From Austropuccinia psidii (taxonomy: Eukaryota > Basidiomycota > Pucciniomycetes > Pucciniales > Sphaerophragmiaceae): a stretch of 64,000 nucleotides of DNA. Positions within the stretch are counted from its first letter, which is position 1; every line of letters begins with the position of its first letter. Of this stretch, positions 14,421 to 26,117 are shown one piece after another. The DNA is taken from contig JALGQZ010000011.1 of NCBI GenBank assembly GCA_023105745.1, positions 29,696,612-29,760,611 of the forward strand, given 5' to 3'. Below the pieces are notes generated by a model. The model was not told where the DNA came from and searched no databases. It worked only from the letters and a program-made list of their open reading frames with translations. The translations under genes and the position numbers were made by a program.

Positions 14421-15127
14421 CTATATCAATTGACTCATAATTTATTTTCATTCATTTCATTGTAATTATGACTCTTTAATGTTTACAAATTTCATGATTT
14501 ATTGTCACTTCTCAATTTTCTCTCACTAATTCTTCATTATTGAAAATTGAAATCTGGCCCATTTTTATTTTTGTTTTTTTCTCTTAAATCTTTATTTGCA
14601 ATTATAAATTATTCTCAAATCATAATTCAGGTCTTTTACTTTTTAATTTATTTTAAAATTAGTCATCAAGATTATCCAGACACGTTCTTTATATCAGGAT
14701 TCAATTTGATTTATTCTTCAAGAATTTTGATTTAAAGTAGAATTCACTTGATTGTTAATTTGATTGACTCATTTGACATAAAATTGGTTTTGAATTAAAG
14801 AAATTTGATTGACCTGAAGATTATTTATTTTGCTGATTTTTTCACATCAAGAATTTTGACATAAATTGATTTTGGCTTAAGATTTTATTGATTGATTGAT
14901 TTTCTGCAAGATTTTGATTTGATTGAATTAACATATTGATTTCTTGACTTCAAGACTTCATTTGATAATTTAGTAATTGACATACCTGAAGATTTTAATC
15001 TGATTCATTAATTTTTCCTCAAGATTTGATTTTGATTTTGACTTAAAGCTTATTTTTGATTTTCCTCAAGTTTCTCATCTCAAATTCTGATTTTTTATTC
15101 ACTTTCATTTCACTTTATCCCTGAAAT
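14421..15127 (+). other. F2 leader between LTR and gag; no gene
   Basis: AT-rich leader with repeated TTGATT/TTTGAT words and no ORF. A primer-binding site just after 14420 is not recognisable, probably through decay. Confidence 0.5.
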
Positions 15128-16448
15128 CATGTGCATTAAACATTCACCTCCTGCAAGAAAGGTCAGAGATCAGGCCAGAACTTAAGCTGTTCTTACTCCA
15201 ACTCCAAGACATCCTCTTGATGGCACCCCAGAAGTTCCTAAGCTGAGGGCCTAATTAGACAGAGGAACTATTTTGGAAGGAGCTGCACCATCCATTCAAG
15301 AAGGAAGAGGGCCAAGAATATCAAATTATTTCTCAGGAGTAGTTGGAGGACTTCCAGGACTTTCAAGGACCATTTTCAAGGGTCCTGGTGAAGATGGTGA
15401 AGAGGAGGAGGAGAATTCTGTGGAATAGGAAGAGTCTGATGGTGCTGAAGGTGTTCATTCTCCTGTGGGGGCATCCCAAGGTACTGGAGGGGCAACTCTA
15501 GTTCAGTTTAATCAGACTGTCTCTCATCAGTCTGATCCATCCTTATTGGCAATCATGCAGCAGATGACTCAAATTATGACCAATCTTCAAGAAGCTTCAT
15601 CTTTTGAATCATCAAGACCCCCAGCCTTCAAGACTCAATCTATGAAGGCACCAGAATGCTTTGATGGGACTCAGCCCTTCAAAGTTAGAAGCTTTATTCA
15701 GTCTTGTCAATTAATCTTTCATAATGATCTCAAAAGGTTCTCTCAAGACAGAAAGAAAGTTTTTTATTCCAATTCATTTTGTACTGGCAGGGATGAAAAA
15801 TGGATTGAGCCTTATCTTTCCATTCTCACCAATCAAGACCCAAACTACCTTATCAATTCTTAGCAATTATTTGAATCAAAACTCTTTACTTCATTTGGGG
15901 ACCCAAATGAAGTTAAAAAACCTGAAGCAGAGCTGGATTCCTTAAGAATGAAAGAAGGAGGACATGTTTATTTATAAATTGAAAATTGCAGAAGTTTTAT
16001 ATCAAGAATTTGAGATTGGGGTGGAAGGGCTCTCATCCACAATTTCAGGAAGGGATTTCCATCCAGGATTTTGGACCAGTTGGCCTCTGATCCTTCAAGA
16101 ATTGACTCACTCCAGGACTTAATGAATATTACCCTGGAGCTTTATACCAGGTACCATGAGAGGAAAAAAGAGAAGAAGCCGGAAGCCTCAAAGTTAAATT
16201 CTTTTCATCCTCAAAATTCTTTAAGCTAAAGTCAAAAGAAGAAGAAGAATTTTCAGAAGAGGGACAAGCCCCATTCTTCTTTGTTGAATAAATATTTTAA
16301 GTTGATTAATTCTGAAAAAGAAAGAAGAATCAATAAGGGTTTATGTACCTATTGTGGTGGGAAGCATAGTCTTGATTCCTGTTTCAAAAGGCCTCAAAAC
16401 AAGCTTACCCAACCTTCAGGCAAATTTCCCAGCCTGGGAAAAGCCTGA
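15128..16448 (+). pseudogene. F2 gag relic (chromovirus Gag)
   Basis: Starts with an ATG at 15128 and runs, with in-frame stops and frame changes, to a TGA at 16446-16448. It is collinear with the G3 gag: FSGVVGGLPG, an acidic linker, SDPSLLAIMQQMTQ, KTQSMKAPECFDGTQPFKV, WIEPYLS, an LELYTRYHERKK-like segment and a zinc knuckle CTYCGGKHSLDSC near 16350. Known: this order is a Ty3-type capsid followed by a nucleocapsid knuckle. At least four premature stops make it non-functional. Confidence 0.85.
16436..16448 (+). promoter_or_regulatory. candidate -1 frameshift heptamer GGGAAAA before the F2 gag stop
   Basis: GGGAAAA at 16436-16442 is in phase G GGA AAA with gag and lies three bases upstream of the TGA. 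The identical heptamer and spacing occur in G3 at 62799-62787, although the rest of F2 is heavily mutated. Confidence 0.5.
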
Positions 16449-18345
16449 GTGAAGATCATGTTGTGTTCAATGGTCTTCACTGTTTTCCATCCAGAGCACA
16501 ATTGTGAATTATGAATACTTGTGTCAAGAATTCTCTTAAATTCTTTATTTTTTCTTCTTTCTCTGATATATTTCACAGTATTCTCATTGATTCTGGTGCT
16601 ACCAACTCATTTAGTCCAAGGAAGTTTGTTCACAAGTATTCTTTGACAATATCAGAACTCCAAGAGAAGATTCCTCTTATCATTTTTGAATCTTCTGAGT
16701 CCCCTTCCTTATTTGTGACTCATCATACCAAATATATGGTTGTTCTCCCTTCATTCCCAAGCTTTGAATGGGAGTTTTTAGTCATTGATACTCCCAAGGG
16801 AAAAGACCCCATATTTGGATTTGACTTTCTTAATAATTTTAATCCATCTGTTGATTGGAGGCAAGAGCTGATCACCTTTAATGCTGATCATAAGAACTAT
16901 TATGATCCTTCAAATTCTTTCAGTAATGATTTTTCTTCTTCCAAATCATGTGCAGCTCTGGTTGGTGATTCTAGAACACCATCATTTCCATCTTCTGTCC
17001 ATATTACTTCCCTTAATTCCCATACATCATTACTGTGCTCTAGAGACAAAGTCTTCAAAGAGATTCAAGATTTTGGAGAAGATAATTCTGTATCTTCACT
17101 TCATCTCTTCTTTGGGAATATGGACCTTCCTCATTCATGTTATCATGACTCCATGGAGGAGTTGTGGGATGAAGAGGAAGATCCAGAAGAAGTAGAAACT
17201 GTGATGAAGGTTGTTCCTTCTACTTATCACCAGTATTTGGATGTATTCTCCAAGGTGAGAGCAGAGAAACTTCCTCCTCACCGTGCCTGTGATCATAATA
17301 TTGAGCTGGAGGGGTCTCTACCTCCAGTTGGGGTGATATACTCTTTATCAAACCAAGAGTCTGATACAATCAGGGCCTACATTTAAGAGAATGTAGAGAA
17401 AGGTTTCATCCGGCCTAGCTCCTCTTCAACAGGAGCATTTTTACTATTTGTCAAAAAGAGAGATGGTGGCCTCCATTTGTGTGTTGATTACCGCAAGCTC
17501 AATGCTGTTACTAGGAAGAACAGGTATCCTGAACCTCTTATTAGCCAGCTTCTTACTGTTTTTAATGGTTCTTCTATCTTCTCCAAGATTGAGCTCCATG
17601 GTGCATATAAACTGCTCAGAATAAAGGAGGGTGATGAACATTTGAAAGCTTTTAGAGCTAAATATGGCAGTTATGAGTATTTGGTTATGCCATTTGGGCC
17701 CACCAATTCTCCATCCTCTTTTCAAAATCTTGTAAATGATATCTTTAATTACCTTCTTGATGTTTATGCTGTGGGTTTTTGGATGACATTATTGTATTTT
17801 CCAAATCTGAGGAAGAACATGTCACTAATGTATCCACTGTTCTTTCCAGACTCAGAGCGAATACCTCTTTTATAAGGCCTCCAAGTTCCTATTTCATGTT
17901 TCTAGTATAAAGTATATAGGTTATATTGTTTCTTATGAAGGCCTCAAGATAGACCAAGAAAAGGTCAAGCAAATTATCAATTGGCTTCCTCCAAGAAACC
18001 TCAAGGCTCTTCAATAATTCCTTGAATTTGCCAATTTTTACCACCATTTCATCAAGAATTATTCAAAGGAGATTAGTTGAATGACCAGTTTCCTCAACAA
18101 AGATTCCTGTTTTACCCTCAATGAGGCAGCTCTTTTCCATTTTAACCAACTCAAAGAGGCCTTCACCACAGCTCCAATGCTTATCTACCCACTATTGTAG
18201 AGAACAACACATCCAATTATGCCCTGGGTACTGTACTGATTCAGGAAAACATCCCATTTCATTTGATAGCTGCAAGCATAATTCCGAAGAGCTCAACTAT
18301 GAGATTCATGACAAGGAACTCCTTGGCACTGTCAGCTGGAGTCTA
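16449..18345 (+). pseudogene. F2 pol relic: protease, RT, start of RNase H
   Basis: An open stretch at 16511-17386 holds the aspartic protease (LIDSGATNSFS) and a long linker ending in the conserved RT approach HRACDHNIELEG. RT continues at 17400-17875 with CVDYRKLNAVTRKNRYPEP and YLVMPFGPTNSPSSF. The catalytic segment reads FLDDIIVFS only after a frame change near 17780. The first part of RNase H (ELNYEIHDKELLG) ends abruptly at about 18345. RNase H remainder, integrase and chromodomain are missing, cut off just before the LTR of E3. Confidence 0.85.
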
Positions 18346-18387
18346 TGTTGAAGCAGTAACTAGGCTATTTACAACTAGAACTATGAC

Positions 18388-19753
18388 TGTGACACGTGAA
18401 AATAATTTTAAAAAAAAGGTTTTTTTTAATAATATAATAAAAGGGTTCTACTATTGTGAAATAGTGGTGGTGAGCACTATTGAGAACCCTGGATGCAGTC
18501 TTACCAGTTGGATTACTATAATAAGAACTACAATAATTAAAATTATAATTATACTCTGATTATTACCCAAGAGTAAAACTGTTTTGGATGGTTTACTACA
18601 TAGGATATTAAAGAGCAGGATGAGGAAACAATTCTGGCTGTGAAAAGCCTCCTTTTTATCCTGAAATGGGGTGGAAAGGGTGCTAGAGCTTTCTGTGTAG
18701 AGGAAGTGAAGATTTTTTCACTCTCTAGTACTGGCTTGTGGTTTCAAAACAGCCTGTATAACCTGTATTGGGCTCAGATGTGGTTTTCAAACCACATCTG
18801 GGCAGTTTTCACCAATACAGGGTGAAAACTTTCATCTGGGGACCTCACAGCCTAATTCTGATGTGTATGATGCGTAGAATGCTGTACAGAAACCGTATGG
18901 GACCCCAGTATCAACTGACATATGAGGTATTGAAGTAAAAACATGCTTTTTTGTCTGTTTGACACCTCATATTCATGATTATGGAATATTATCCCAAGGT
19001 AAGGCTGTATATGACAGCAGGTGGGAATCTGACCTTAAAATAGCCATAACTTTGTCAATTCTTCAGATATCAACCTCAAGATTTGTTCGGTGTGTAGCCC
19101 TGTATGTGCTCTACACAATGGTACCTCATTTGATATGGGTATCATTAAATATGACAAAGGTATCCCCTGTACAAGATTTTTGTACATTTGCATGGTATAG
19201 GCAAAAAGCTGTATTGAGCTTATTTGCCCTATACCTTTTGTTCTAGTTAAGCTATGGGGAAATGGATTACACTATAAAATAGCCCTGATTGTTCTCTTTC
19301 CAAAAAGACACCACTTCAAGTATCTCACACTAAAACTGTAGAATTAGATGAGAGGTGAATGTTTTGTTCACCCTTATTTGGCCTGAAATTGACCATAACT
19401 CCAGTATTATTGGTGCTAGCTCAGTTTGGCTGGTACCATTGGATAGCCCTGGCTTAGAGCTTCATTTTGAATACAAGTTTGTTGGGGTTAAGCCTCTCCT
19501 TCTAGATTTTAGATGAGAGGTGAAAATTAAGGTTTATGCTCAGCAATAACTTTGAGCAGCAATAACTTTGTTATTTCTTGTCCTATGGTGATTGGACTTA
19601 TGTTTTCAGAAAGAGGTGAGTTTCCTCTTTCTTTTGATACCTTTTGAGCTTATTTGGCTCAGCTCCATGTTTTGGTGGTATCTTGGCTATACCATTGGTT
19701 TATGGTATTTTGGCTGTTGTGCTTGTGCTCTGGGTTTGAGTCACAGGCTGACA
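18388..19753 (-). repeat. 3' LTR of E3
   Basis: On the minus strand it starts TGTCAGCC directly after a purine tract and ends TGTCACA, giving TG...CA termini and about 1,366 bp. The boundary at 18388 is inferred from termini only, since the partner LTR is not in the window. The plus-strand reading has only short spurious ORFs. Confidence 0.6.
18762..18821. repeat. nested inverted repeat inside the E3 LTR
   Basis: A perfect 12-bp stem (CAGATGTGGTTT at 18775-18786, complement at 18789-18800, 2-nt spacer) sits inside an outer perfect 10-bp pair (CCTGTATTGG at 18762-18771, complement at 18812-18821). Confidence 0.9.
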
Positions 19754-19777
19754 TACCCTCCCTCTAAAAAAGGCTCA

Positions 19778-22700
19778 TCATTGATGAGACTGTTCAGTCC
19801 TCCTAGAGGCCCTGAATCTCCTTAGGTGAAGGTTCCCATCTGGTATGGTATCCTCTGCCAACCATGTGTTTTTATCAGCTGTTTGGTGCTTGAATCTGAC
19901 TAAGTATTGTCTTTGATCCTTCTCATTAAGTCTGATCTCCCTGGCCCTGATGATTTTACTCACAGGTCTTGGGGAGTCCTACACTTCCACTATATCAGGT
20001 GGTGTGGGGATCTTCTTCCTGGAGGGGAATTTATCCTCCTCTGTTTGGAAGTATGGTTTGACCAAACTTACTGGGAAGACTGGGTGCATCCTGGAAAATT
20101 CCTCTGTAAGTTTGACTTCCACTGCATTCTTTCCTATCAACCTAATGATAGTGAAAGGCCCTAAAAATGAGTCCCTCATCTTCTTGGCTCCTTCAAGAGT
20201 ATTAAAGTTCAGTGTAGACACTAGCACCTGGTCCCCTTCCTTAAAGTCAGGTTCCATGTGTGTCCTGTCCCACCTCTGCTTATTATAATATTTTGCTTCA
20301 GCTATACATTTAGCAGCTGTGTCACAAGCCCTCTCCCACATATCATGGAAGTCTTTGGCTGTGGGGTGGATGGTTAGAAGATTATTCTTCAAGTGATCCA
20401 CAGGCAACAAGGGATTCCACCCTTTCTCTACTAGTGCAGGTGTTTTTCCTGTGGTAGAGTGCTGACTTGTATTATAAGTGAGTTGGACAGCTGGTAGAAG
20501 GGTAACCCAGTCATGGGTATATCCCTCATGGTCCTTATATTCCATGCCATAGGCACAGAACCTTCTAAGGATGTCTTCCATAGTATGGATCATCCTCTCA
20601 GCTAGGCCATCTGTTTGGGGATGGTAAGCTGTGGAGAAAGCAAGCTTGGTGCCAAGCATGTCATAAAGGTTTGTCCAAATTTCACATGTGAATTTTGGGT
20701 CCCTATCACTAATGATGATCTTAGGGACTCCACAGGTAGATATGATGTTATTCCAAAATAACAGGGCAGTATCCATGGCTGTTTCCTCTTTGTGGCATGG
20801 TAGACACCTCATGCTCTTGCTGAACCTATCAACTATGATCAAGCAGGCATTGTAGCTTTCTTTGCCTCCTGGGACAAGTCCTGTAACCCAGTCCATGTTG
20901 ATGGTTTCCCATGGGTGTTTAGGTTCTTCTATATGTTGAAGTAACACATACTTCTTCCCATGTTTCCTATTCGCCTTTTGGCATCTTTCACAAGTGTTAA
21001 TATATTCACTCAACTCTTGCTCCCACTTGGGCCGCCAAGCTGTGCTTGCTACCCTCTCCTTGGTCCTGTCTTCACTCATGTGTCCTATATAGGGGCAGTC
21101 ATGGCATTCCTGCAGGATAAGAGAGATGTGGTCCCTGTCTACCACTGTGAGTGCACTCGTGTGTTTTTCTCTGTGGTAGAGCAGGCCATCTATAAGGAAG
21201 AACTTGTTGTCCTTATAGGCCCTCAACCAGGGTTCTTCCAGCTGGGATTCCAGTTCTGGGCTCCTGTACTTTTGTTGAAGGAGTTGTAGTAGTATGCCAC
21301 ACTGTTTGTGTTTGGCATAAGACTTCAGTACTGCACTAAAGAATTCATTGTGCAGTTCAGAGGAACTTATTCCCAATATGGGAGTTTCTGTCCCCTCTGA
21401 ATCAGTGTTTCCACTGTCAAGGGTATCACTTTCTGGTTCCCATTCAGAAAATCTGAAGTTCTTCCTCCTATCTATTTCCATGAAATGGATAGGGATTTTG
21501 GCTGCAGCTTCAGGGTCATAAGCTGGATTGCTCTTGATATTATCCAGTGGCCATCTGCTGAGGCCATCTGCATTGGTATGACTTTTAACTTCTTTGTATA
21601 TGATGGTAATGTTCCCTCTATACTTTTGGATGGCTATTTGCCATCTCAGCATGTGTCTATTTGTAGTCTTCATGTTTAGGAAAGACTTCAAGGCTGTGCA
21701 GTCTGTGTAGACTTCAAAGACTGCACCCTCAAGATAATAATGGAGTTTTTCTAGAGCCCAGACTAGACATAGACACTCAGTCTGGGTGGCCCCATACCTG
21801 GCTTCTGAATCTTTCAGCTGCCTTGAGATGTAGCAAATTACTCCTTGTCTTGGTTCACCATCCACAATTTGTCTTTGGTGAAGGGCTTTTCCTAGGCCTT
21901 GACTGCATGCTGCATCTATATATAACTTGAATGGTAGTTCAAAGTCAGTTAACATGAGCACAGGTGCATTTGTGAGTTCATATTTGATACTCTCATATGC
22001 ATCCCTCCTTTCCTTGGTTATTTCAAAAACTACGTCTTTTGAACATAACTTGTACAAGCTACTAGTTATGTGTGCAATGATTTTGATGTGGTTTCTATAG
22101 TAGCTAGAAAACCCAAGGAAAGATTGCATCTCTTTGATGCTCTTTGGTACTGGCTTTTGCAGTACCGCTGCTACTTTATTCTGGTCAATTGCCAGAATAA
22201 GACCTGAGACTTTATGTCCTAGAGCCAGTAACTCTTGTTGGCCAAAATTGCACTTTTTAGGTGAAATTTTGAGATTTATGGGTGTGCATTTGCTTAGTAC
22301 TCTGTCTATGTATTGCACATGGTCTTCCCATGTCTCTGAGTATATAATGATATCATAAATATATACCATCATCCAGCCTTCCAGTATTTCTTCTTGAAAT
22401 ATTGTGTCCATCATCCTTTGGAAATGGGCTGGTGCATTTTTGATGCCAAATGGCATCCTGGTATACTCATATATGCCCATATGGCATATTATTCTGAGTA
22501 ATTTCATGGAGTTTGGTTTAACTCCATTTTGGTGGAAGCCTTTCATACAATCCATTTTGGTTATGTATTTGGCTTTTGCCAGTTTATCCAAGGCATGAGA
22601 TATCCTGGGTATAGGGTACATGTCTGCTTTTGTGTAGTTATTCAGAGCTCAGAAATCTCCACACAGTCTAGACTTGCCATCATGCCAGGTGATTAGGACA

Positions 22701-23226
22701 GGGGTGGTGATTTCCACTATTACATTATGTCCAATCTTCCTGATGACATCCATATCTAGGAGTTCATTGATATGTTTCTCAATTTCCTTCCTGGTTTCCA
22801 GGCTTGCTGGATAAGGAGGTCTCCTAAGCATGGGTGGATAAGGCCTTTCCACATCCAGATATAGTTCTATATCATGGCCTTTGATCTTGCCTAATGGCTC
22901 TTCACCAATGGAAAATGCTGGTCTGTTCTCTCTCAGAATCTTCAGTAAACTTAGTTTTTGTTTACTGGTGAGGGTAGTGCTAAACTGTCCCTCTATGAAT
23001 TCATTCAGAAGTTCTTCTAGTGGATCTTGGGAAGATATCTGGTATATATCAAGTGAAAATTTCTTTTCCTTGTTAGTACTGTGGGGACTCCTCTCGTGTG
23101 GGATCAAAATGAGGCAGTACCTGGAGGGGGAAATCACAGGTAACTAGTTTTGAATTGCTAATAACTCCTGTAACCAAGGGTGGCAAGGGTGTATTGCCTG
23201 CCCCTCCCAAAATACTGAACAAAATC
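19778..23226 (-). pseudogene. E3 pol: RT, RNase H, integrase, chromodomain-like tail
   Basis: One reading frame runs from about 23137 to 19778, broken only by a TGA at 22653-22651 (in GDF-stop-AL, where the family has Arg) and a TAG at 19981-19979 just before the chromodomain-like tail (QYLVRFKHQTADKNTWL). RT, RNase H ([12 protein letters not shown]), integrase zinc finger ([12 protein letters not shown]...CERCQ) and DDE core ([23 protein letters not shown]) are all present. The RT box reads YIYD instead of YIDD (codon 22357-22355 is TAT), so catalysis should be lost. A short protease-side remnant continues to about 23226 (LGGAGNTPLPPLVTG). Known: this domain order defines Ty3/gypsy Pol. Confidence 0.9.
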
Positions 23227-23275
23227 TTCCTTGGAGCCCACAAACCAAAATAAAATTAGTAAGTGGCTTTACAAC

Positions 23276-25053
23276 TGCAGAAGACAAAATTCAGAAGTCT
23301 CAGATCAGACCTATTCAATAAATAATATGAAAAATAATGTCAGTTATTTTTGGTTAAATTTGATATTTTAATTAAATACTTGTCTGTTTAATTTTAATAT
23401 TTTTTTTTAGTGAAATTGGGGTTAGTGGTTTCTTCTTGGTGATAAATCCTTGGTAAGATGGGTTATTTAAGGTTTTCTGGAAAATTTGATGAGTTTGATA
23501 CAGGTAATTTTGTTAAGGTATAGTTATAATAGATTAAAATAATTTTTTTAAAGGTTTGTTATTTTTCAAGAGTGGTTAATAATAAGATAAAATTGTATTT
23601 GTTAAATTTAAAAGGTAAGATTCTGTGATATTTAATATTTTTTTTAAAGGGGGTATGTTAATGTTAAATCTTGATAAATGGTGATGATTTTACTGGATAA
23701 AATATTTTAATAGAGTAGTAAACCTAATCTTGGGTACTGGGTAATTTTTAATAATAATAAGATTCCACTGAGCTTAGCTACTGGGCAATCTTCAACACTA
23801 TACTTCCACTGAGCTTTAGCTACTGGGCAAGTAAATTCACTATAATCTTCTGGACCACCTCCCAAGTGAGGGATGAATTATTCCTGTGCTTGCAATGTGC
23901 AAGGGATATATTTTTCATGGGGGGGATTTTGAAATTTTTGGGTGGAGAGAGCCCCTCTATTTATACCTTTTCAGAGCCCAGGGGGCCCTCCATGGGAGCT
24001 GTCTTTTTCCACTTTAATTCCTCTTGATTTCATCATGTGACTACATTTTTGGTGAGGCCCTTTCTTGCATGGGTCAGGTAATTTAAGGTTTGGTGATAAT
24101 TTTTCTCTGCACAGCCTTCTTTCATCACATGATGGTCTTTTGGTGAGCTAATTATGATGTGATTTTCTTGGATTTTCCTTGCATGCATGAGGTGATTTAA
24201 TTTTGGCTGAGGATTTTTCTTGTGCACAGCCTTTTTTCTGTCAGATGATATGCTGTTGGTGGATGCAGTATCACATAATGAATTTGTATTTCCTTTGCAT
24301 ATGTCATATTTTGGGCTTGGTGGAAGTGGCTGTATAATTAATGCAGGTGTCATGGTTGTTCCTCTTCTTTTTGAACTTTAAAATGAGGTCAGGTGATAAT
24401 TTCTTGCACTGGTGAATTTACTGTTATGTATGAGATGATGTGATTTTTGAGTTTGACACATGCTGTGCATAGTCATGTGGTTGAGATTTATTTAAAATTG
24501 TGTACTGCATGCAGCCTGTTGTAACTAGCTTTGGTTTGCATGAGGTGATGAGTGGTGTAAATAAATCTGATTCTGTTTTAAGGTTTCAAGTGGGGTTACT
24601 TTAGATATAAGATAAGTTACTCCTGTGGCTGTGTTGTAAATGAGTTTCAGGAATTCCATGAGGCTGGGCTTTGCATCATGTGACTTTGAATGCAAGTTGG
24701 CTGTATAACTAATGCATGTGTTATTTTCTTGCTGCATGAGTCCTGTGGCTGTAAGGGGGTGTAAAGCTGGGTGGGGTGTGTAATTTAAAGGGTGGTACCT
24801 TATTTGTTGTAACTAGCTTACTATATGTAACTTAATTTTTACATATGCATAATGAAATTGAATAATTCATTTAAACACATACACTGCCCTTTGGTGCCTG
24901 TGCCATGGTTTTATGAGTTAAATCCAGCTTCTTGCTGTAAAATTGACCTTTTGGTGTAAGATTTGAGTGTAAGTCTGCCTGTAGGCTGGATTTACTGCTG
25001 TTTTGGAGTACTATGAGCTTGAGCCTGGGGAAAAAATGGTATGGAATACCACA
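23276..25053 (-). repeat. probable 3' LTR of H
   Basis: On the minus strand TGTGGTATTCC follows the purine tract at 25068-25054. A TATA box and downstream direct repeats lie inside. The far end near 23276 (CTTCTGCA) is a guess, because the partner LTR was not found. A 25-27 bp direct repeat (CCACTGAGCTTAGCTACTGG) occurs at about 23764-23788 and 23805-23831. Confidence 0.5.
23958..23965 (-). promoter_or_regulatory. TATA box in the H LTR
   Basis: TATAAATA on the minus strand, followed by AGAGGGGCTCTCTCC. Position inside the LTR fits the U3/R promoter of a minus-strand element. Confidence 0.45.
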
Positions 25054-25068
25054 TCCCCCTCTCCATTT
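25054..25068 (-). other. polypurine tract of H
   Basis: Minus-strand AAATGGAGAGGGGGA lies immediately before the TGTGG LTR start and 33 bp after the pol stop. A near-identical AAATGGAGAGGGGGG tract occurs at about 39425-39440, upstream of pol. Confidence 0.65.
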
Positions 25069-25101
25069 AATGCTGTCCCCAGAATTCCAGGTGAGAGCTC
25101 T

Positions 25102-26117
25102 CTATTCTTCATCTGATTCTGTGGTATCCTCAAATAACTCTTCCTCATTTATTAATTCATCTTCTTCACTTTGTTCTTCTTCTGTGTCTTCCTTTGTGTT
25201 TATCAAATTTCCTCTTGGGTAGAAGCTCTTGACTTGAGATGCTGCATATCTTCTTGCTAATTCTGTTCCATCAAGTTCCTCAAGTTCATATGGTCCATTG
25301 TTTATTTGTCTGATTACTCTGTAGGGTCCATTCCATTTGTTTTTGAAAAGTAATCCCCAATTAGTTTCTATTGCTTTGTTGTAAACCAGGACCAAATCTC
25401 CTGGATTAAGTGGTGATCTTAGTTGGTGTGCCATTCTTCTATCCCAATATTTCATTGAGTCTTCCCTTGATTTTTTGAGTTTTTCTGCTGCTTTTCTTCT
25501 CATCTCTTCTTTTCATTCCAACTGTTTGGCTCTGGCTTCCAGTAATTCCTAAGTTGTGGATATTTTGTGCCATTCTACTGCTAAAAATGTTTTTGTTTCA
25601 ATGTCAATTGGTAATACTGGTAGTTGTTCAAATTGGAGTTCATATGTTGAGAAACCAGTTGTCCTTTTAGTTGAGATTCTGTCAGCTAATGTAACCAAAG
25701 GTAGATATTTTTTCCATTTTCCTCCATTTTCTCCACACATCTTGACTAGTGCATCTTTGAGTTGCTTATGACCCCTTTCAACCATCCCTTGAGACTCTGG
25801 GTAATAGGGTGTGGTGACTCTGATTCTTGATCCTTCTTTCTTTACTGCATCTTGCAATTCTTTTGCAAACTCTGCCCCCCCATCAACAGTTACTTCCTTT
25901 GGTGAGCCATACCTGCATATCCATTCTGAGGTGAACCATTCTGAAACTTCTTTTGCTGTTAATTTGACTAGTCCAACTGTTTCTGGCCATCCTGAAAAAT
26001 CATCTCTGGCCACAACCATATATTTCCATCTTCCAGATTCAATATGGACTGCATCCATACTGACCCTCTCAAAGATTGTTGATGTTGCTGTAGATTTTCA
26101 TTGTTCCCTTTGAAAGT
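25102..26117 (-). pseudogene. H pol, C-terminal half: integrase core and tail
   Basis: Carries the integrase DDE core: SMDAVHIESGRW with the first Asp, TVDGGAEF with the second, and SQGMVERGHKQL with the Glu. The C-terminal part includes KYWDRRMAHQLRSPLNPGDL and WNGPYRVIRQINNGPYELE, ending in an acidic tail. Stops lie upstream of the core (TGA about 26100) and around 25516-25551. It is the continuation of the frame at 36174, separated by the L2 insertion. The GPYxVxxQINNGPYELE tail takes the place of a chromodomain, so H belongs to a different gypsy clade from L2, E3 and G3. Confidence 0.85.

Larger units (their letters stand above)
18388..23226 (-). mobile_element. E3: minus-strand Ty3/gypsy element, 5' part missing
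   Basis: Contains a 3' LTR (19753 down to 18388), a PPT (about 19754-19772) and pol up to about 23226. The part upstream of the protease/RT boundary is absent; H's LTR begins within about 50 bp. Same lineage as F1 and L2 by PPT-LTR junction (AGGGAGGGTA then TGTCAGCC, against AGGGGGAGGGAA then TGTGAGCC in L2) and by protein motifs. It disrupts the 3' end of F2. Confidence 0.8.
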
